NCBI GenBank assembly: GCA_040902925.1
Contig: JBBDWJ010000287.1
Coordinates: 1-14,634, forward strand
Length of the DNA: 14,634 bases
Direction of reading: 5' to 3'
DNA from: JBBDWJ01 sp040902925
GTDB taxonomy: Bacteria > Acidobacteriota > Terriglobia > Bryobacterales > UBA6623
The notes beneath the pieces are model-generated. The model ran no database searches. It had not been told where the DNA came from and worked only from the letters and a program-made list of their open reading frames with translations. Positions within the stretch are counted from its first letter, which is position 1, and each line of letters starts with the position of its first letter. Below, piece by piece: positions 1-7,014 of the stretch. Made by a program: the position numbers and the translations under genes.

Positions 1-54
1 AAACCGCCACAAAAAAACAACCCAGATCGTCACCCACATCTATGTCGCGCACCC

Positions 55-70
55 GGATTGTCTGTGCCAC
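55..70 (-). repeat. Half-copy of the CACAGACA/TGTCTGTG palindrome (family B)
   Basis: These 16 bases are identical to 13187-13202 inside dnaE2. They comprise the loop, one arm (TGTCTGTG) and the CCAC foot (GTGG on the other strand). The opposite arm is missing, so this is a decayed or half element. It lies just upstream of the predicted -10 box of the DUF3500 gene. Confidence 0.6.
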
Positions 71-93
71 GCCACCGGCCCGGCGGTTTCGGA

Positions 94-99
94 TATAAT
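94..99 (+). promoter_or_regulatory. Candidate -10 box (TATAAT) for the DUF3500 gene
   Basis: A perfect TATAAT hexamer ends 32 bases before the ATG at 132. This would give a leader of about 26 nt with a CGGGAG ribosome-binding site at 121-126. No convincing -35 hexamer lies 16-18 bases upstream, so this is a single-box call. Confidence 0.4.
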
Positions 100-131
100 T
101 GGCGCGGACGCCATCGAAATCGGGAGTAGCC

Positions 132-1214
132 ATGAGAAACCAGATCCGTATCCGCCTCGCCGTGCTGTTCGTCGCAGCCGCCGCGTTGGGGGCCGCCTAC
201 CATGAGGCGCGCCTGGAAGAGGTCATGGCGCAGAGCGCGCAGCACTTCCTCAACGCCCTGACGCCGGAGCAGACTCCGAAGAGCCACTACGCGTTCGACT
301 CCGCCGACCGTACCCTGTGGCACTTCGTGCCCGACAACAATTTTGAACAAACGCATGGCCATCCCCGCCCCGGCCTGACTTTTGGCGAACTGGAAACCTA
401 CCAGCGCCGGCTGGCCGACGCGCTGCTCAGCAGCGGCCTCAGCAAGGCGGGCTTTGGCAAAGCGGTCACGATCATGAGCCTGGAAGACATCCTGCGGCGC
501 GCCGAAAACGATACGGCCGGGCGGCGCGATCCGATGCGCTACCACGTCTCCATCTTCGGCAAGCCGGGCGCCGACGCCACCTGGGCGTGGCGCGTCGAAG
601 GCCATCACGTGTCGGTGAACTACACGATCAAGAATGGCCAGATCGTGGCGTCGACTCCTTCGTTCTTTGGCTCCAATCCTCACGAAGTGCGCGAAGGTCC
701 CCGCAGCGGCCTGCGCCCGTTGGGCCGCGAAGAGGACGCCGCCCGCAAGCTCGCGAAATCTCTCACCGCCGACCAACGCAAGACCGCCGTGGTGGACGAA
801 ACCGCCTACCGCGATATCCTCACCGCCTTCCAGACGCGCGCCAAGCTCGAAGATCAGCCGCCGGGAATCCAGGCTTCGAAGCTGACCGCCCAGCAGTACG
901 CGGATCTGGTCGCGGTGCTCGAAGAGTATGCCTACAACATGCCCGCGCAGATCGCCGAAAAGCGCATGAAGCAGGTCAAGGACACGCCGAAAGACAAGCT
1001 CTTATTCGCCTGGGCCGGCAGCATCGAGCCCGGCAAAGGCGACTACTATCGCATTCAGTCGCCGACCTTCCTGGTCGAGTACGACAACACGCAGAACAAC
1101 AACAACCACAGCCATTCGGTATGGCGCGATTACGCCGGCGATTTCGGCGCTGACGTTCTGGCGATGCACTACCGGCAGTTCCAGCATGGCCTGGGCCAGG
1201 TGGCCGCGGACTAG
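132..1214 (+). CDS. DUF3500 domain protein, probably exported
   Basis: A 360-residue protein recognised as DUF3500 by its C-terminal block: GDYYRIQSPTFLVEYDNTQ, an Asn-rich run, then HSHSVWRD. Such blocks are diagnostic of the family, but no biochemical role is established. Residues 9-22 (LAVLFVAAAALGAA) form a hydrophobic segment after a basic start, consistent with a signal peptide or membrane anchor. I chose the ATG at 132 because it has a good ribosome-binding site (CGGGAG, 121-126) and a TATAAT upstream. An in-frame TTG at 99 would extend it by 11 residues but overlaps the -10 box. The His/Asp-rich C-terminus could bind metal (inference). The next gene, 85 bp downstream on the same strand, has no obvious functional link. 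Confidence 0.85.
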   Translation: MRNQIRIRLAVLFVAAAALGAAYHEARLEEVMAQSAQHFLNALTPEQTPKSHYAFDSADRTLWHFVPDNNFEQTHGHPRPGLTFGELETYQRRLADALLSSGLSKAGFGKAVTIMSLEDILRRAENDTAGRRDPMRYHVSIFGKPGADATWAWRVEGHHVSVNYTIKNGQIVASTPSFFGSNPHEVREGPRSGLRPLGREEDAARKLAKSLTADQRKTAVVDETAYRDILTAFQTRAKLEDQPPGIQASKLTAQQYADLVAVLEEYAYNMPAQIAEKRMKQVKDTPKDKLLFAWAGSIEPGKGDYYRIQSPTFLVEYDNTQNNNNHSHSVWRDYAGDFGADVLAMHYRQFQHGLGQVAAD

Positions 1215-1299
1215 CCGTCGCCTGTCCACGCACTGCGCTCAAAAATTGACCGGTTCGGGATAGAGAGCCGGCTGCTATAGGTCCGCGCGGGCTAGATTC

Positions 1300-2301
1300 A
1301 TGAAACTTCTGTTATATCCCGCCGTCGAATCCGAGCGTCTTGAGAAAATCAACCATGCTGCTGGCGCGATGGCGGTCGTGAACGCGGGGGATGAAGCCGC
1401 GGCCCTGGCGGAGATCGAAGACGCCGACGGTTTTTTTGGCAAGATTACGCCACCTTTGCTCGCCGCGGCCAAGAAACTGCGCTGGGTGCAGTCGCCGACG
1501 GCAAGTCTCGAGCACTATGTATTTCCGGCGCTCATCGCGCATCCCTGCCAGCTCACCAACATGCGCGGGCTGTTTTCCGACGTGATCGCCGATCACGTGT
1601 TCGGCTTCATTCTTTGCTTCGCCCGTAATCTGCACCTCTATCTGCGGCGCCAAATGGAAGCGCGCTGGGAGCCGGTAGGCGGTGAAGAGGCGCGGACCGG
1701 CTTCGTGTCGGGGCCGGCGCAGGTCAGCCCGATCGACCGCGCTCATATCCATCTTTCGGACGCCACGTTGGGAGTTTTTGGCCTCGGCGAGATCGGCTCG
1801 GAAATTGCGCGCCGCGGCCTGGCGTTTGGCATGCGGGTAGTGGCAGTGGATCCGTACGCGAAATCTGCGCCGGCGGGCGTCGAAGGACCGTGGCCGGCGG
1901 AAAGGCTGCCCGATCTTCTGGCTCAAAGCGACTTCGTGGTCATCGCCGCGCCCCACACGCCGGAAACCGAAAAGCTGTTTCGACGCGAGCAGTTCCGGCA
2001 GATGAAACAGACTGCCTACCTGATCAACATCGGCCGCGGCGCGATCGTCGACCTTGCGGACTTAACCGCGGCGCTCGAGGCCGCCGAGATCGCCGGAGCG
2101 GCGTTGGACGTTTTTGAAACCGAGCCGCTGCCGCCCGGTCATCCTCTGTGGAAGCGAGAGAATGTGATCCTCACGCCGCACATCGCCGCGGCGTCCACTC
2201 GCATCGCTGAGCGGCATCTGGAAGTGCTGCTCGACAACGTGCGGCGCTTTGCCAACGGCGAAGAACTGCGCAACGTTGTCGATAAGGCAAAGTGGTTCTA
2301 A
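1300..2301 (+). CDS. D-2-hydroxyacid dehydrogenase (NAD(P)-dependent)
   Basis: A 333-residue protein, usual length for the D-isomer-specific 2-hydroxyacid dehydrogenase family, which interconverts 2-keto acids and D-2-hydroxy acids in the cytoplasm. The Rossmann motif GLGEIG is at 161-166, followed by an acidic residue in VAVDPYAK (D184) that typically favours NAD over NADP. The catalytic triad is intact: R246 in NIGRGAIVD, E275 in FETEPLPPGHPLW and H294 in LTPHIAAAS. The substrate cannot be read from sequence; glyoxylate/hydroxypyruvate-reductase-like or phosphoglycerate-dehydrogenase-like activity are both possible. The ATG at 1300 has no strong Shine-Dalgarno. A weak TATAGG at 1276-1281 might be its -10. 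It converges with the formylglycine-generating enzyme gene across a 144-bp spacer. Confidence 0.93.
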   Translation: MKLLLYPAVESERLEKINHAAGAMAVVNAGDEAAALAEIEDADGFFGKITPPLLAAAKKLRWVQSPTASLEHYVFPALIAHPCQLTNMRGLFSDVIADHVFGFILCFARNLHLYLRRQMEARWEPVGGEEARTGFVSGPAQVSPIDRAHIHLSDATLGVFGLGEIGSEIARRGLAFGMRVVAVDPYAKSAPAGVEGPWPAERLPDLLAQSDFVVIAAPHTPETEKLFRREQFRQMKQTAYLINIGRGAIVDLADLTAALEAAEIAGAALDVFETEPLPPGHPLWKRENVILTPHIAAASTRIAERHLEVLLDNVRRFANGEELRNVVDKAKWF

Positions 2302-2445
2302 GGCTACGAGCGCCGCAGTGTGACGGAAGGCTCGAGCGCCGCGGCGCGGCGCGGCGGAATATACCCAGTGGCTGCACCAACGACCGCGAGAATTCGCACG
2401 GAAGGGGACACTTGGGCTGACAGGATCGGTCCGCGCCAGCGCCGC

Positions 2446-3438
2446 CTACACGTCCCGGGCGCAGCGGAAGCCCAGGTTTGTGGTGGAGCTATCCGGCGTA
2501 TTCGAGGTGCGCGCGCCGACGCGGTAGCGGTTGCAGTAGGACTTGTGGCACAGAAACGAGCCGCCCTTCATCACGCGGGCAGAACCGGCGGGCGGCCCTA
2601 CCGGATTCAAGCGCGTCGCGGTTACGTGGTAGCCGGGGTCGAACCAGTCCGAGCACCATTCCCAGACATTCCCCGTGATCGCGTACAGGCCGAAGCCGTT
2701 GGCTGGAAATGCCTCGAGCGGGGAAGGCCCGCGCCAGCCATCAAGGCCTTCGTCGTGATGCGGAAACTCGCCCTGCCAGACGTTGCAGAGATGCTTGCCT
2801 TCGGGCTCCAGCTCGTCGCCCCATGGGTAGGCTTTTTGTTCGAGGGCGCCGCGCGCCGCGTACTCCCACTCCGCTTCGGTCGGCAACCGCTTGCCGGCCC
2901 AGTGGCTATAGGCGGCGGCGTCGTTCCAGGAGATGTGGGTCACCGGAAAGTCCAGTCGCGAGTCGACCGACGAGTCGGGGCCTTCGGGGTGCGCCCAGTC
3001 CGCGCCGCTCACCTTGCACCACCACTCATGGCCTGCGACGGTGTCTTCCACCAGTTCTTTGTATCGTTCGAGCGGTAGCTGATTGTGAAAAACGAACGAC
3101 CAGCCGAACTGTTCGGCTTCGGTGCGATAGCGCGTTTCTTCGGCGAACTTGCGAAACTCGCGATTCGACACCGGGTAGATGTCGATGTAAAACGGATCGA
3201 GGCGGACCTCCCGCACCGGGCCCTCGCCGTCGGCGGGAAAACCATCGGCGGTCTCTGTCCCCATCAGGAAAGGGCCGCCCTCGAGCTTGATCATGCTCCC
3301 GGTCGAGCCTTGGGTGGCGCGTAGCCGGCGGTCCGAATACGTTTTGGATTCGGCGATGCGTTCGGCGCGGTCTTTGCTCGGTACGCAGCAAGGGTGCGGA
3401 CGGCCTTCGCTACGAAAGACTGGAAACTCGTTGCTCAT
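2446..3438 (-). CDS. Formylglycine-generating enzyme (sulfatase maturation, SUMF1 family)
   Basis: A 330-residue FGE-sulfatase domain protein. Family enzymes use copper and oxygen to oxidise the Cys of a sulfatase CxPxR motif to C-alpha-formylglycine. The fold begins near residue 49 (MIKLEGGPFLMGTE) and continues through VTHISWNDAAAY, KRLPTEAEWEYAARG, GNVWEWCSDW and MKGGSFLCHKSYCNRYRVGAR. Both Cu(I)-binding active-site cysteines of true FGEs are present (C297 and C302), unlike the many FGE-like domains that lack them. The N-terminus carries a CC pair (HPCCVPSKDR, residues 15-24). The start at 3438 lies 10 bp after the ppiC stop codon. An upstream ATG at 3492 would overlap ppiC by 44 bp. Both genes lie under the promoter near 4400. 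No sulfatase substrate is in the window, so targets must be elsewhere. Confidence 0.92.
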   Translation of the reverse strand: MSNEFPVFRSEGRPHPCCVPSKDRAERIAESKTYSDRRLRATQGSTGSMIKLEGGPFLMGTETADGFPADGEGPVREVRLDPFYIDIYPVSNREFRKFAEETRYRTEAEQFGWSFVFHNQLPLERYKELVEDTVAGHEWWCKVSGADWAHPEGPDSSVDSRLDFPVTHISWNDAAAYSHWAGKRLPTEAEWEYAARGALEQKAYPWGDELEPEGKHLCNVWQGEFPHHDEGLDGWRGPSPLEAFPANGFGLYAITGNVWEWCSDWFDPGYHVTATRLNPVGPPAGSARVMKGGSFLCHKSYCNRYRVGARTSNTPDSSTTNLGFRCARDV

Positions 3439-3448
3439 GGCGGCGTGG

Positions 3449-4354
3449 TCATGATGGCGAGACGACGGAAGCCGTCTCGGAGGCCGGCACATCCTGTATG
3501 TTGGCCTTGGCGCGCAGCCGGTCCACGAAGTTTTCGAGCGCGCGGGTCTGCTTTTGTCGCTGCAGCTCGCCCTTGATCTCTTCCTCGACTTCCGGCAGCG
3601 GTTTTACGCGCGGCGGTTGGCGGTCGAGCAGCTTGGCGATGTGGAATCCAAACGGCGTGCGAAACGCGGGGCTAACGGCGCCGATTTCCATTTCGAAAAC
3701 GGCTTCATCAAATTCGTCGACCATCTGGCCGCGCGGGAAGTAGCCAAGATCGCCACCGTTGCCGGCGCAGTCGGAATGCTTGTCGGCGATCGCCTCGAAG
3801 GTCGTCCCGGAGCGTAGCTCTTCTTCCACGGCTTCGATTTCCGCTTTGGCTGTCTTCTCGTCGCGGTTCTCGTTGACGTGTTTGACGACGTGGGCGGCGC
3901 GCACGGTTTCGGGCGTCCGGAACTGCTCGCGATGCTTGCGGTAGTATTCGGCGATTTCCTTGCTCTTGGGCGCCGAGACTTTGGCGCTGATCTTCCCGAT
4001 CAGACGATCCAGCCGGACGCGCGCCTCGAGATCTTTTCGAAGTTCACTGTCGTCGACGTGCGTGAGGCTGAATTTGTCCTCGCCGCCGTGGCGTTTTTTG
4101 AGCTCGGCAAGGGCTTGGTCAAGCATTTCTTCCGCAATAGGCTCGGTGTCCTTGAGCGCTTCCTGACGCAGCAGGGTGCGTTCAATTACGTTCTCGCGCG
4201 ACCATTCGCGTGCGCGCTCCTCCATGGCGGCGGGATCGAGTTGATAGGCGGCCCGCTGTTCCGGCGTCAACTGCCGGAAGCGATTGCGGAGCGATTCGGC
4301 TTCCCACTCGATGATGGCGTCATCGACGGCCTCTCCATTGACTAACAAAGGCAT
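3449..4354 (-). CDS. PpiC-type (parvulin) peptidyl-prolyl cis-trans isomerase
   Basis: A 301-residue protein with a SurA/NifM-like helical N-terminal part (about 1-145) and a parvulin rotamase domain (about 151-243). The core motifs are VRAAHVVKHV, FEAIADKHSDC, GGDLGYFPRGQMVDEFDEAVF and SPAFRTPFGFHIAKL. A Glu/Lys-rich helix (about 255-285) follows. Parvulins accelerate prolyl isomerisation and often act as chaperones. No signal peptide or membrane helix is visible, so it is probably cytoplasmic, resembling NifM-type rather than periplasmic SurA/PrsA proteins. I chose the ATG at 4354 because the predicted promoter initiates near 4393. A TTG at 4396 would lie upstream of that site. The FGE gene starts 10 bp downstream, so the two are probably co-transcribed. 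Helping fold or mature exported enzymes is a possible link (inference). Confidence 0.88.
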   Translation of the reverse strand: MPLLVNGEAVDDAIIEWEAESLRNRFRQLTPEQRAAYQLDPAAMEERAREWSRENVIERTLLRQEALKDTEPIAEEMLDQALAELKKRHGGEDKFSLTHVDDSELRKDLEARVRLDRLIGKISAKVSAPKSKEIAEYYRKHREQFRTPETVRAAHVVKHVNENRDEKTAKAEIEAVEEELRSGTTFEAIADKHSDCAGNGGDLGYFPRGQMVDEFDEAVFEMEIGAVSPAFRTPFGFHIAKLLDRQPPRVKPLPEVEEEIKGELQRQKQTRALENFVDRLRAKANIQDVPASETASVVSPS

Positions 4355-4399
4355 CGGTGAATAGGGCGTGGCGAATTCAAGAAGGCGTTCAACCAACCT

Positions 4400-4428
4400 A
4401 TTTTACATGCCCGACCCAGCAAGGCCCA
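4400..4428 (-). promoter_or_regulatory. Candidate sigma-70-type promoter of the ppiC-FGE operon
   Basis: On the minus strand TTGGGC (4428-4423) is followed after 17 bp by TAAAAT (4405-4400). Transcription would start near 4393, about 40 nt before the ATG at 4354. The fit to consensus is moderate, but the spacing is ideal and the local AT content is high for this genome. Confidence 0.45.
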
Positions 4429-4576
4429 ACCTGAGAGAGGTACGAACCGTGGCTGTGTGCAGCAGTCCCGTGCGCCAGGCATGCTTAGCCGCCAGGGGGG
4501 CGAAGCGAGCCGCCGACATGTTTGTCCTGCTGGTTGTAACCACGAGGACAATCACAGTTTCCGGTTCGTGTTTCCG

Positions 4577-6103
4577 TCACACCCAGTAGGTGCGGTCGAG
4601 GCTGCGGTATTGCACCGCTTCGGCCAGGTGCCGGACGCCGATGCGCGGTTCGCCCTCGAGATCGGCGATCGTGCGCGACACCTTGAGAATGCGGTCGTGA
4701 GCGCGGGCGGAAAGCCCCATTTTCTGCACCGCTACTTCGAGCGTGCGCTCGCCGGCCTCGTCCAACCGGCAGTAATCGCGGATCACCTTGGATGGCATGC
4801 GCGCATTGGGATAGCCGCGCTGCATTTGAATATCGCGGCAGGCTTCGACGCGTTTGCGGATTGCGAGCGAATCCTCGGAGGGAGTTTCCGAGCGCAGCTC
4901 GCGGTATTTCACTGGCGGGACTTCGACGTGGATGTCGATGCGATCGAGGAGCGGGCCGCTGATGCGCCCGACATAACGCTGGATCATGGCCGGCGTGCAG
5001 TGACAATCACGGGTGGAATCGCCGAAATAGCCGCAGGGGCACGGATTCATGGCCGACACCAGCATGAACGCCGAGGGAAACGTCAGGCTCAAGTTGCTGC
5101 GGGCGATGGTAATGTGGCCGTCTTCGAGCGGCTGGCGCAGCAGCTCGAGCACATTGCGGGGGAACTCGGGAAATTCGTCGAGGAACAACACGCCGTTGTG
5201 CGCCAGACTTACTTCGCCGGGCCGCGCCATGCCGACGCCGCCGCCGACCAACCCCGCCTGCGACACGCAGTGATGGGGCGCGCGGAAAGGGCGTTCGCGC
5301 AACAGCCCGCTTTCGGAGCCGAGCGCGCCGGCGACGCTGTGGACCTTCGTGGCCTCCAGCGCCTCTTCAAACGTTAGTGGCGGAAGAATGCCCGGTAGCC
5401 GCTTGGCGAGCATGGTTTTTCCCGAGCCTGGCGGGCCGACCATCAGCAGGTTGTGGCCTCCGGCGGCGGCGATCTCTAGCGAGCGCTTGGCTGTCTCCTG
5501 TCCTTTGACCTCGCGGAAGTCGAACACCGGCGAGCGCGGCTCGAGCGGCGGCGCGTGACCGTTGCCGTTGACCGGCTTGGCGCTTTCGGGGTGCTCAAGC
5601 AGTTGCACCACTTCGCTGAGATGCTTCACTCCATAGACATTCACGCCCTCCACCACGCCCGCTTCGGCGGCATTATCGCGCGGGACGACGAGGTTGGGAA
5701 TACCCGCCGCTTTAGCGCATACAGCAACCGGAAGGGCGCCGCGAATCGGGCGCAGGTTGCCGTTCAGCGACAGCTCGCCGACAACGAGAAAATCCCGCAT
5801 CGCCCCCTCGGCAATGGTTCCCATCGCTCCCATGATGCCGAGCGCCATCGGCAGATCGAAGCCGGCGCCTTCTTTGCGGATATTGGCGGGGGCCAGGTTG
5901 ACGGTCACCGATTTGCGGGGGTAGCCGTACCCGGAATTGATCAGCGAGGAGCGGATTCGCTCGCGGCTTTCGCGGACTGCGGTATCGGGCAGGCCGACCG
6001 TGATGAAGTTCTGCGGCTCGCCGGGATACATGTCCACCTCGACGTCGATGACCAGCGCGTCGACGCCGTAGATGGCTGCCGTCCTCGTTTTGAACAGGGG
6101 CAT
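4577..6103 (-). CDS. comM: YifB/ComM-family Mg-chelatase-like AAA+ ATPase
   Basis: A 508-residue protein with the full ComM layout. The N-terminal ChlI/Lon-protease-like domain (about 20-145) contains FITVGLPDTAVRESRERIRSS-type family sequence. The AAA+ core has Walker A GPPGSGKT (223-230) and Walker B GVLFLDE (304-310). A four-Cys cluster C355, C357, C367, C369 follows, then a C-terminal Mg-chelatase domain (about 410-505) with LSARAHDRILKVSRTIADL. ComM is a hexameric helicase that promotes branch migration when donor DNA is integrated during natural transformation. In organisms not known to be competent the role is less clear. The start at 6103 has a GGGGAA ribosome-binding site that overlaps the end of the preceding small gene. 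The 4-bp spacing suggests an operon. Confidence 0.95.
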   Translation of the reverse strand: MPLFKTRTAAIYGVDALVIDVEVDMYPGEPQNFITVGLPDTAVRESRERIRSSLINSGYGYPRKSVTVNLAPANIRKEGAGFDLPMALGIMGAMGTIAEGAMRDFLVVGELSLNGNLRPIRGALPVAVCAKAAGIPNLVVPRDNAAEAGVVEGVNVYGVKHLSEVVQLLEHPESAKPVNGNGHAPPLEPRSPVFDFREVKGQETAKRSLEIAAAGGHNLLMVGPPGSGKTMLAKRLPGILPPLTFEEALEATKVHSVAGALGSESGLLRERPFRAPHHCVSQAGLVGGGVGMARPGEVSLAHNGVLFLDEFPEFPRNVLELLRQPLEDGHITIARSNLSLTFPSAFMLVSAMNPCPCGYFGDSTRDCHCTPAMIQRYVGRISGPLLDRIDIHVEVPPVKYRELRSETPSEDSLAIRKRVEACRDIQMQRGYPNARMPSKVIRDYCRLDEAGERTLEVAVQKMGLSARAHDRILKVSRTIADLEGEPRIGVRHLAEAVQYRSLDRTYWV

Positions 6104-6107
6104 TGGT

Positions 6108-6443
6108 TTATTTCCCCGCTGCGTGTTTCGCGGCGTATTCAGCGCCGCCAGTCTCGGATTGTGGGAGAGCGGCGGTAGCCCACGACACTGGCTCGGATAC
6201 GCCGTGTCTGGGCATACCGTGTCTGGGTATACCGTGTCTGGGCATACCGGGTCCGGGAATACCGCGTTCTGGAATATTCCATTCGGCGCCGTGCTCCAGG
6301 GAGGGTTCCGTGGCCAATCGGCGCATGGGATGGTGTTCTTCCCCAGTACGAAAGTTTCTCGCCAGCATGCTGCCGCGAATCAGAGCCGACCAGATGAGCA
6401 AAAGTACAAACACAAGCGACACTGCGACCGCCCAGGCAAGCAT
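6108..6443 (-). CDS. Small single-pass membrane protein with MPRHG pentapeptide repeats
   Basis: A 111-residue protein of unrecognised family. Residues 1-22 (MLAWAVAVSLVFVLLLIWSA and following) form one strong transmembrane helix or uncleaved signal. A basic stretch (RGSMLARNFR) follows, suggesting the tail is cytoplasmic. Residues 57-82 are repetitive (GIPGP, GMPRH, GIPRH, GMPRH), encoded by a 15-bp tandem repeat. The gene is supported by a strong AAAGGAAG ribosome-binding site 5-6 nt before the ATG and by its stop codon lying 4 bp before comM. An AT-rich stretch at 6471-6480 could hold the -10 box (TAAAAT on the minus strand). It may anchor or partner the ATPase, but that is inference from position alone. 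Confidence 0.65.
   Translation of the reverse strand: MLAWAVAVSLVFVLLLIWSALIRGSMLARNFRTGEEHHPMRRLATEPSLEHGAEWNIPERGIPGPGMPRHGIPRHGMPRHGVSEPVSWATAALPQSETGGAEYAAKHAAGK
6199..6273 (-). repeat. 15-bp tandem repeat, about five units
   Basis: Five consecutive 15-base units based on ATACCGTGTCTGGGC (plus-strand sense), with increasing divergence towards 6273. The two units at 6214-6243 differ by one base. Because the unit is five codons, copy-number change keeps the minus-strand reading frame and alters only the number of GMPRH/GIPRH peptides. Confidence 0.85.
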
Positions 6444-6590
6444 GACGGCTTCCTTTCGCCAAAATCAGGTAAATTTTATTGGAAATAGGGAGCCGCGACC
6501 GGTTCCCATGGGGCTCTCAGCGGAGTGTTGCGTCCATTATACAGCAGAAACAAATACTAAAGGGGATGGAATTAGCGGTATGGAGCGGTA

Positions 6591-6604
6591 TGGGGACAGT
6601 CACC
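6591..6604 (+). repeat. 14-bp repeat TGGGGACAGTCACC, copy 1
   Basis: This 14-mer recurs as its exact reverse complement at 9877-9890, next to the second assembly gap. It lies in the 247-bp spacer upstream of the small membrane protein gene, where I see no coding sequence. It may mark the end of a degenerate mobile element (inference). Confidence 0.45.
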
Positions 6605-6690
6605 CGATTTCCGCCTGTGCGATCAAGCCCTACGTTGTGCGACGGGTGACTTCCCCGTCGGCCTCGCGCGATGGTGCTGGTACGTCGGGC

Positions 6691-6957
6691 TTACCAGTTC
6701 GGCAACTGATCGGTAGAGATGCCTTGATCGACGAGCATCACCGGGATGCTGTCGTCGATGCGGTAGACCGTTTTGCCGTCCTCGGTGACGAGGCCTTCCT
6801 GCAGCGGGCCCTCGACCGGCGAGCCGTCGTAGTTCTTCACTCCGCCTTTGGAAATGGCTTCGTTGAGCTTCGCTAACTGCTCGGCGGGCAGCATGCCCAC
6901 CGGCACTTTCGTGCGCGGGCAACAGAGGATTTGCAACAGGTCTTCGCTGATGGGCAT
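6691..6957 (-). CDS. Trm112/UPF0434-like small protein
   Basis: An 88-residue protein beginning MPISEDLLQILCCPRTKVPV, which matches the opening of the Trm112/YcaR (UPF0434) family (LLEILxCPxCKG). Later residues (VTEDGKTVYRIDDSIPVMLVDQG) fit the family's C-terminal half (Y-PI--GIPVML). In archaea and eukaryotes Trm112 activates methyltransferases; bacterial members are poorly understood. The second metal-binding Cys of the usual CPxC knuckle is replaced (CCPRTK), so zinc binding is doubtful. I chose the start at 6957 because GGGAG lies just upstream; an ATG-free 13-residue extension from 6996 is less likely. It follows the M29-like gene by 57 bp on the same strand and is probably co-transcribed with it. 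Confidence 0.8.
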   Translation of the reverse strand: MPISEDLLQILCCPRTKVPVGMLPAEQLAKLNEAISKGGVKNYDGSPVEGPLQEGLVTEDGKTVYRIDDSIPVMLVDQGISTDQLPNW

Positions 6958-7014
6958 AGATTCTCCCAAGATGTCAGATAGCGCTTCCAGGCGCAAGCGG
7001 CGGATGAATCCGTT

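Noticed and set aside
2302..2445. Terminator in the convergent spacer after the dehydrogenase gene.
   Set aside because: A perfect GC-rich palindrome (GCGCCGCGGCGC, 2336-2347) exists but has no loop or T-run, so I cannot support an intrinsic terminator.
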